This document shows, one piece after another, positions 56,984 to 64,000 of a stretch of 64,000 bases of DNA (the stretch's first letter is position 1; each line of letters starts with the position of its first letter). This DNA is from Codonopsis lanceolata (Eukaryota; Streptophyta; Magnoliopsida; Asterales; Campanulaceae). The DNA is taken from NCBI GenBank assembly GCA_013146195.2, contig CM028379.1:105721226-105785225 (forward strand), in the 5' to 3' direction. Under the pieces are notes generated by a model that saw only the letters and a program-made list of their open reading frames with translations, was not told where the DNA came from and searched no databases. A program made the translations under genes and the position numbers.

Positions 56984-59016
56984 TAAGCTATGAATAACCA
57001 TCAGAAAGAGATTACCCAGCAGAAAATAAAGTGTAGTACATGGCATAAAATTTTCATTGCTTTGCTATTTGGGTGTGTACTTTTTATTTTGTTTATGGTA
57101 TAAATAAGGGATTTGGCTATCCTCTGCTTTTGTTTACGGGTTAGAGAGGGCAAAGAAGTTGTGAAATAGGACTAAAGTATGTTAATTATGAAGTAAGGTT
57201 ATGTAATAGGGCATTGTATTTGGCATAAATTGGTTATGTACTTTGACAATGTACTCTGTTTTTGTCATTGACAATGATGCTTCATTTTGTTTATGACAAT
57301 GACAATCGTCCATATGTCTTCTGTTTTATTTGTAGTAGCTAATGTTGGTCCAGGTCCACCATTGTAGATTGTTATTTTTGGTCCATCATTGCATCTCAAT
57401 AATTTAGAAGTCTATAGGAAAATTTATAAGTATTATATAGTAAAGGTAAATAGTTAATGTTATAGCTATTGTAATTAGTTATAATTATTAGATAATAACA
57501 AATAAATCATTTAAAGGTAGAATTGGAGAAGACTCCATTGTTAAAAACTTAAGAATGACCTCAAGCTTTCTCATCAACTTTATATATTAGAGCTTCTGAA
57601 TTGACACTTAATGCAACTGAACAACAACTGAATTTTTAAAGTGAGAAACAGAGTCCGTAGGAAGTCATCGTCTTCTCTTCCGTCCACCTTTTCTTCTTCT
57701 CTACACATGTGACTTTCTTTTGAAATCAAAGATTACGGCACAGAAAGTCTTTCCATAGGAGGGGGGAATGGAATCTCACTCAACTATATATGATTATGAT
57801 ATAAGTAGCAGAACCTGTTATTACAGCCTTTACTGCCCCTTCATACCAACCTACTAGGAAGGAGATCCAGAAGACCACCCGGTACGCTCTTCCGTGTGAA
57901 GCTAACTCCCAGTACGCTCTATTACGATGATCCGTGCTTGCTCTTCTTGTGGGTTTTGATTGTTGAAGAGGTTTGCTTCGCCGGCAATGGAAGGAGTAGA
58001 CCCGATCTGATGAGGAGGGGGGCTAGGGTTGCTGCGCCATTTCTTTTTCATTAAAAGCTGTGGTACCAAGGATAGATTTCTCTTAGCTCTTTTCAACACA
58101 ACCAGTACCATCGAAGGTTACTTGCTGGCTTCTTAGCATCAAAGTCTAATATTGATAGCTGTTTGCCTTCAATAGATTCCCGTTGGGGCAATGCATCTTG
58201 GCCATTCTCACTTTTAATCCAAGGAAATAACAAAGAATCTCCCTCGTTCGCCTTTTCCTCTTGATGAGTATATATGCCTTTAATGTCCTCAGTACCTAGA
58301 TCTATAAACAGTAATTAAATGTGAGAGTTGTTATTTTCAATGGATGCTTGTTTACGAGGGAGGAATTGGGGAATATTCAAAGTAATCCCTTCTATCTTTA
58401 ATCATTCATTTCCCCGACGCACAATGTTGTTCTTTGTGATGCGCGATTTTTTGCATAGAATATTTGAACGAAAGCTCTGTCCACACGTCTTTAGGTTTAT
58501 TAAAGGTATTCTCGTCCTTTTATATTCAAAAGTGTCCTTTACCAGTTGAAAACAAAAATGACAGACTTTTGCAGTCAAAAATTGCTCGGAAGGGACTGGC
58601 TCGAATTTCACCCATGAAAAATTTAAAGTGATTTTAAAAAAAGTATAAAGGCTAGGTGGTGGGTAGGCCCAAGGTTGTTAGTACAAAATTGAAATTAGAA
58701 ATTGCTGGTCGATAGATTATTCCAAACATATTTTTCTCTCCAGTCCAGCGTTCTTTTTTATCAACCGATAATGTCTATTTTTGAAATATTGTTCCTATAT
58801 TACCCAAATTTAGAGAATGATGTCAGTTTCTTCTTCTTCTTCTTCTTATTCTTCCTCGTTCGTTCGAAGGCAAAAAAGAAGAAGAAGTGGAAATAGAGCG
58901 GTGAGCTGGGTGACGAGGAAGAACGGTAGTTACTACGTACAGTTTCTTCGTTACCCGAACTTTTCATTCTTTTACTAATTCATATCATGTTGTTATTGTT
59001 GTTGTTGTTGTTCTTC
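56984..59016. other. No confirmed gene
   Basis: 56984-57340 probably continues the GRF-fragment locus split by the L1 insertion. 57650-58320 is richer in GC and has a minus-strand frame 58111-57902 without recognisable family features. 58988-59012 is a (GTT)n run. Nothing else is supported. Confidence 0.35.
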
Positions 59017-59267
59017 CATTATTTGTGTTTGTGTGATTCAAATTCGAAATAGATTTAGTAACACCAAACTCTTTTCCTTTTTGAATCTGGATGCATTAAT
59101 TTTGAATCACGATGCATCATTTGTGAACTGTGACTTCTTCTTCTTCTTTCATTATTTGTGTTTGTGTGATTCGAAATAGGTTTAGTAACGCAAAACACAA
59201 AACTCTTTTTCTTTTTGAATTTGGATGCATTAATTTTGAATCACGATGTATCATTTGTGAACTGTGA
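59017..59267. repeat. Tandem duplication of about 118 bp
   Basis: 59017-59133 and 59150-59267 both run CATTATTTGTGTTTGTGTGA, TTTAGTAAC, ACTCTTTT, GGATGCATTAATTTTGAATC, ATTTGTGAACTGTGA. The linker is a CTT run. Confidence 0.85.
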
Positions 59268-59470
59268 TGCATCGATTCGGATTTGGGATGCAGGAAAGAT
59301 GCATATATATGTTTGAATCATTTGTTGATTGTATACCGGAAAAAGGTAGATAAGGTTTGATAATCTAAAATTTATGCATCGCGCTACAAAATTGAATTAG
59401 ATAATTTCAAGCTGATGCATCGCGGTGCAATATTTGATGTAGCGCGATGCAAAATTCAATTAGGTAAATA
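59091..59470. repeat. GATGCATC-type repeats, cluster 3
   Basis: GGATGCATTAA, CGATGCATCATTT, GATGCATCGATTC, TATGCATCGCGCTA, GATGCATCGCGGTGCAA and TAGCGCGATGCAAAAT recur, mostly as palindrome-like GATGCATC cores followed by GCG. Same family style as 45317-45590 and 46225-46420. Confidence 0.6.
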
Positions 59471-59570
59471 ATTGATTAATCACGTTGCACAAATTGATAC
59501 AATTAAATCGATGTAGTGCAATGTATTGGTGTGAGTGATTCGTAGCGCGCCTTAGGCTCATTAAGGGTAT

Positions 59571-61379
59571 TGTAGACACCCCAATTTCGTACCCCTGATA
59601 TGTGACTCTGACATGTGATATCAAGAACTGCTTAAACTTAACAAATGTCAAGTTACAGGAGTTAAAAATGCGAAAAGGCAAAGCAGGATGCGCAAAACAG
59701 TAAAGTGCGAGGGGGTGAAAGTGCTAAAAATGAATCTGGAATAGGGCCATGGCGCGGCCAAAAGGTTGGATTGGCGCCGCGCCATGCCAAGGTGTAGTCT
59801 GCGCCAGCTATGCTACAGTGCCTCTGAAAGTTAACGCATTGTACAATCGACGAAGGCCGGTGTACACGATAATTCAGCGCACTGAGGGAATTTGTAATCC
59901 CCGATGAGTCCCCTCATCCACCTATAAATAAGAGTGCTGGGCTCCCTTCTGAAGACGGAGAAAATTAGAGGCAAAGAAACACTAAAGAAAACTCTCCGCG
60001 TTCTTACAACGCCGAAGTAGTGAGAGAAGTGAGATAGGAAGTGTGTAGCCCACCAAAGCTTCCAAACCCCGTCCAAACTCCGCCAAAACACAAATCCACC
60101 AGTTAAAAGTGATCCCTAGCCTATTAGTTAGGTATCCACCTTATTTCCCCAGCCCAAAATCTATAAAGTAAGCTGTTACTCTGCCCGAATAATAGGCTGA
60201 AAAACACACAAAATAAGCCGTTATTCCGCCCAACTTGCGAAAAGGCCAAAACCATCCGAAATAAGCCGTCCTTCTGCCCGAGTGAACGAGCCAAAACCAT
60301 CCAGAATAAGCAATCACTCTGCCCGAATCACAACAACAACAACACAACAACAACAACAAAGACTCCCTCTCCCTGAAGGACAGAGCGAGCACACCGCGCT
60401 CTAAAAGGTAATAGCCTTTAAGGGCGCTATTTTTTTTTATAAAGTTACTTTTTAAATCCGACTCAATGTAGCCAATATAAGCCGTTGTGCTGTTCGGATA
60501 TAGTTAGAAAATATTATGTAAAAGAGCCGTTATAATGACCAAATATTTTAAAATATATTTGTAATTATTGTAAGGAAATGACTGCAAGTCCGTAAATAAT
60601 GTAGCCACGGATGTATTTGTTTTATTTTTCTGTCTTTTAATGCTTTTTTTATTTGCTAAATAAATATAACAATAAGCATACTTTAGCCAAAAAATATTTT
60701 GAGACCGAAAGGGCGAGTTGGGTGCCTAGCACCTTCCCAACTCGTAACTTAGCCTTCGAACTCGTTTTCTTAATCTCTAGTTTTCTTTTTTCTGGTTTTG
60801 CTTTATTTTTGCCTTAAAATAAAGATGGTGACTCTAAAACATTTTGGATACAGTGGGGCCTCGCAGTACTCCTTTCTTACACTTTTCCGTTTTCTCCTAA
60901 AAAAGGGAAAATGAGAATGAAAGGGTGGTGTATTCCCATATCCTGGCATCCCCTAAACAAGGGATAACTTGATGCGGGAAACCCAAAGCTCCCATAGTGA
61001 CCCGAAATTGGCCATAAGACTATTTTTAATAAAATCCATAGCGGGGGCGTCGCAACATCCTTTTTTGTACTTTTCCGTTTTCCCCTAAAAAAGGGAAAAT
61101 GAGAATGAAAGGGTGATGCATTCCCATACCTTGGTATCCCCTAAAAAAGGGATAACTTGATACGGGAAACCCAAAGTTCCCATATTGGATCAAAAATCCA
61201 CTAAAGTCAACCGAGGCGCATTCCAACGCGCTATCTTAGACATCACTCCTCTCGCACTTTTGATTTCGTCTTCCCCTAAACAAGGGAGGGTGGCACGAGA
61301 GTAGTGGTGTCCCGCATCCGCACGTACGCGCACCCCTATCCAAGGGTGCGCGGGGCGCGGGCGCAGCCCGGGCGACCCA
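59571..61379 (+). repeat. 5' LTR of element D (same family as A)
   Basis: 1809 bp, starting TGTAGACACCCC and ending GGGCGACCCA. It matches the LTR at 16500-18203 throughout, with TATA box TATAAATA at 59933-59940 and the same internal tandem block (about 60854-61225). U3 differs most (59730-59870), including a GC-rich GGCGCGGCCAAAAGG segment. Confidence 0.9.
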
Positions 61380-61382
61380 TAG

Positions 61383-61400
61383 TGACGACTCTGCTGGGGA
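61383..61400 (+). other. Primer-binding site of element D
   Basis: TGACGACTCTGCTGGGGA starts three bases after the LTR. It resembles the TGGCGACTCTGCTGGGGA site of Tat-lineage elements, which as I recall is complementary to the 3' end of a tRNA-Arg. It sets the direction: the element continues rightwards out of the window. Confidence 0.7.
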
Positions 61401-62306
61401 GATCGTTTTATTTTAAATAAAATGGAAGGCTAGACTCATAAAACAAAAACTTTTTTTTTTGTTTTTCTTTGTTTCTGGCTAAAGTATGCTTGTTATATTA
61501 ATTTATGCATTTGAATATTGCGTTCCTATGCATCCGTGTCTATATTTGTGGATATGATCCTCTATCTTGTAGCAGTTTCGTTCCGATAACTGTTACATGT
61601 ATATTTAAAAATATTCTTTAAAAAAAACAAAAAAAAAATAAAAAAAATCGAAAAAAAAATATATATCATATATATATATTTTACAATAAAATTCCGGGCA
61701 GCACAATAAAAGGGCCGGGGCTTTATTTTAATATTGCTTTATTTTTGGCTATGTATTATTATTTCTTTCTGTTTATTATTCCTTTTTATTATTCCGTTCA
61801 ATTTGTACATATTTGCATTCATTCTGTCATTTTATTTCGGGGACATAGGACCAAATTTGTAATTAATAGGGATAGATAAATTGCCCACTTTTCTTTCTAT
61901 TTCTTAATGTGATGTGCTTGCTTGCTTGCGCTCAAACTAAAAAATCGAGAAAATCCACACGTAACAGCAAGACAGGCCATATCTGTTATATTTTTCTATT
62001 TATATATCTGTAAATGAATAAATATTTTATTGCTTTCTAGATACTGCACACACGTGCACGCATATATGTATATTTCAAACTGTTACCCTACACCATGGCC
62101 AGCCTACCCCCTGCATAAGCCAACACTAGAATGCATATAGATTCTCAGGACACTTCAAAGACCGACCGGTTTTTGCATCTTTGAATAGCGGGTCAACCCC
62201 TGTCAAATATTAAAAAAAAGAAGAAAAGTAAAAAATATATATATATGTAAAAAAATGCGCAAGTTAGAGAAATATAGAAAAAAATGATGAAAATAAAGTG
62301 CGCATA

Positions 62307-62397
<91 letters not shown>

Positions 62398-62893
62398 CAG
62401 TGGCTGATTTATTATTCTCCGATGCTCGACCTAGACTATTTCGAATGGTGGATCCTGGAAAGAGTATAGGCCCTTCGCCTGGGATCAGTCCGATCTTGGG
62501 GAGTCGAAAGGCAGGTGGAATACGTTGGTCCTATACTCTGGAGAAAGAATCTACTGTTCCAGGAAAAGTCCTGAGACTGTCAAAATAAAGTAGGTGCTTA
62601 TCCGGTCAATTGTAGGGAACACAAATAAATAATAATAAAATATACTAATAAAGGCACGTTGTACTCCAAGCCCAGAAAGCCTTCAGCCAGCCTTCTGATA
62701 TCTCCTCCATAACCCATTTTCCTCAGAAACCTGGCCCGAATTTGGAAAGGTAGAGATAGTACTGGCCGGTTGATACGGGAAATAAGTGCGTAAATCAGCG
62801 AGAGGGTATCGATGTCGAGATCGGACAAGGGGCGTAATCAATACGAGGGTACGATCCGAGCGGTATGGCTGCAGAAAGTGAACAGTGCCCGCT
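61401..62893 (+). other. Leader of element D
   Basis: About 1.5 kb of untranslated leader, AT-rich in its first half, with an (AT)n run near 62308-62322 and an (AAT)n run at about 62323-62396. The following 62400-62590 has a short open frame (ATGGCTGATTTATTATTCTC is not at a Kozak-like site) of doubtful value. Confidence 0.6.
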
Positions 62894-63442
62894 ATGGTGC
62901 AGATTCGGGAGCCTCCGAGTGGCGCTCCAACTCCGGCAATGCAGGAATGGTTAGACCAAAAGTTGGGTGCAGCGACTGATCGTATGATGAGCCAAATGGC
63001 TAGTCTGGTGCAATGTTTAAAATCCAGTGGTGAGGTGAACTATTCCCCTACAGTCCTCCAGGAAGCATCAACATCTCATGTGCCTCCAAACTCAACTCCC
63101 CAGCCAAACACTAACCCACCAAATATTGCCACTACCCCAAATCCCAATCCTACACCAAGTCCCTACTACCCAAATATCAGTCCTTACCCATCCTATCCTC
63201 CATATCCTCTCCCAAGCGCCCAGAGCCCAAATGACCTTCCTTTTCCCATGATTAACCCACTCCAAAATAGCCCACATATGGACCCAAAAAGCTATAACCC
63301 ACCAGGCCAAGCTACCACATACTTACCTTTCAATGATCCTGGTCGCCCAGCCGAAACCGTCAATGTGAGAACCCAAACCCATTACTTGCATTACTTGTCT
63401 TATGCCTTATTAACATGCTTGTTTCATGCCTTAACATGTTAG
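62894..63442 (+). pseudogene. First ORF of element D (gag or pre-gag protein), interrupted
   Basis: From ATG 62894 the product starts VQIREPPSGAPTPAMQEWLD, has a short helical DRMMSQMASLVQCL segment, then a long Pro/Asn/Ser/Tyr-rich region (PNPNPTPSPYYPNISPYPS). This composition is seen in the N-terminal part of Tat gag or the extra ORF upstream of gag. At 63364 the sequence character changes. The last 26 residues to the stop at 63442 look like translated non-coding DNA, so the gene is either interrupted or spliced there. Confidence 0.6.
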
Positions 63443-64000
63443 ATACTTCTAATTGTTCATGTCATACTCACATGAGAGTATTATGTGCCTAGTTGCTTGA
63501 ATACCTTCCTTGCACTGCTTGCCTTGCCTTGTACCTTGAGTGTTTGCCTTAGCATGTTAGCACTCAACCGAGACTTGTTAGAGTTCTATTGTCCATCATA
63601 GATGACCTAGAACGTTCACCTTGATCATAGTAGGCTTGATTGGAAGTTTGGAAACCTTCTTGCCTTGTTTTGGCCTTAGCGATTTCCCTCGTCTCCCGTA
63701 TTGCTTGTATTTCGTCGTGCGATGTGTTCATTAAGTTCCCGGCCTTGTATTCAAGTCATAACCATGGTTAAACAAGCCTTTTCCATGCCCAAGTTATCTT
63801 AGTTTCATTGACGTTTAATTCGGGTATGATTCGTCAACCAATCGTCGCATGATTCGAGCCTTGTCCTACCTTGTTCCGGGTGTTGTTCGGATGTGTTTCG
63901 GACTTGTTTTGGGTTGTGTTAGACCCTAGAATGGTTGCCCATAAGTTTAGGACCCTTTAGGACATGTTTAAGTCAATTTTTGGAGCCCCAGAAGCCCAGG
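63364..64000 (+). mobile_element. Candidate nested LTR starting inside element D
   Basis: TGTGAGAACCC at 63364 begins 637 bp of non-coding DNA with repeated CTTGCCTTG, TTGTTCCGGGTG and CCTAGTTGCTTG-type strings, unlike a Tat gag. A TGTGAGAACCC start is compatible with an LTR. The other end is beyond the window. The alternative is an intron starting GTGAGAACC. Confidence 0.4.

Noticed and set aside
57902..58111. 69-codon minus-strand gene
   Set aside because: Short, no family features, no supporting context.

Overview
The window looks like intergenic heterochromatin from a flowering plant, probably a eudicot. The evidence is the plant-type Ty3/Gypsy and Ty1/Copia elements, a plant L1 ORF1 with DUF4283 and a zinc knuckle, and fragments of plant-specific genes (S-locus lectin receptor kinase, ARID-HMG protein, plant mobile domain). 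The species cannot be named from the sequence. No host gene is clearly intact. Almost everything recognisable is a transposable element or a broken gene fragment, nested several layers deep.

Layout. 1-18203 is the 3' part of a Tat-lineage Ty3/Gypsy element (A). It carries RT, RNase H, a second RNase H (aRNH) and integrase, then a 3' region with an intron-bearing antisense gene encoding a plant mobile domain (PMD) protein, then a 3' LTR (16500-18203). About 7.77 kb of A (6853-14624) is a tandem copy of the segment that opens the window. 18204-~22330 is the 3' half of a Ty1/Copia element into which A seems to have inserted. 22.3-33.1 kb holds two solo LTRs with target-site duplications, a Stowaway MITE, a truncated S-locus receptor kinase pseudogene, an orphan ARID-HMG exon, several minisatellites and a Helitron-like end. 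33111-44598 is a complete but decayed Tat-lineage element (C) with both LTRs. Its antisense, intron-bearing passenger gene is unrelated to that of A. 44.6-52 kb contains GATGCATC-type repeats, a 346-bp tandem repeat interrupted by a 97-bp SINE and a 1265-bp Mutator-type element, a 965-bp hAT element and a direct-repeat structure. 52.6-54.3 kb is an 85-bp minisatellite with Helitron-like ends. 55132-56966 is an L1-derived insertion carrying only an intact ORF1. 59571-64000 is the 5' LTR, primer-binding site, leader and first ORF of another copy of the A family (D), apparently interrupted at 63364.

Two themes stand out. First, both Tat elements carry, on the strand opposite to pol, a multi-exon gene with good splice sites. 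Antisense orientation would protect such introns from being spliced out of the genomic RNA. Second, many of the frameshifts separating the two copies of element A sit at CTG/CAG trinucleotides and C-runs. That pattern fits base-calling error at methylated CHG sites better than natural decay, so 'pseudogene' calls here should be read with caution.

All calls are from reading the sequence. No database search was possible. Boundaries given with TSDs or splice sites are base-level; the others are approximate.
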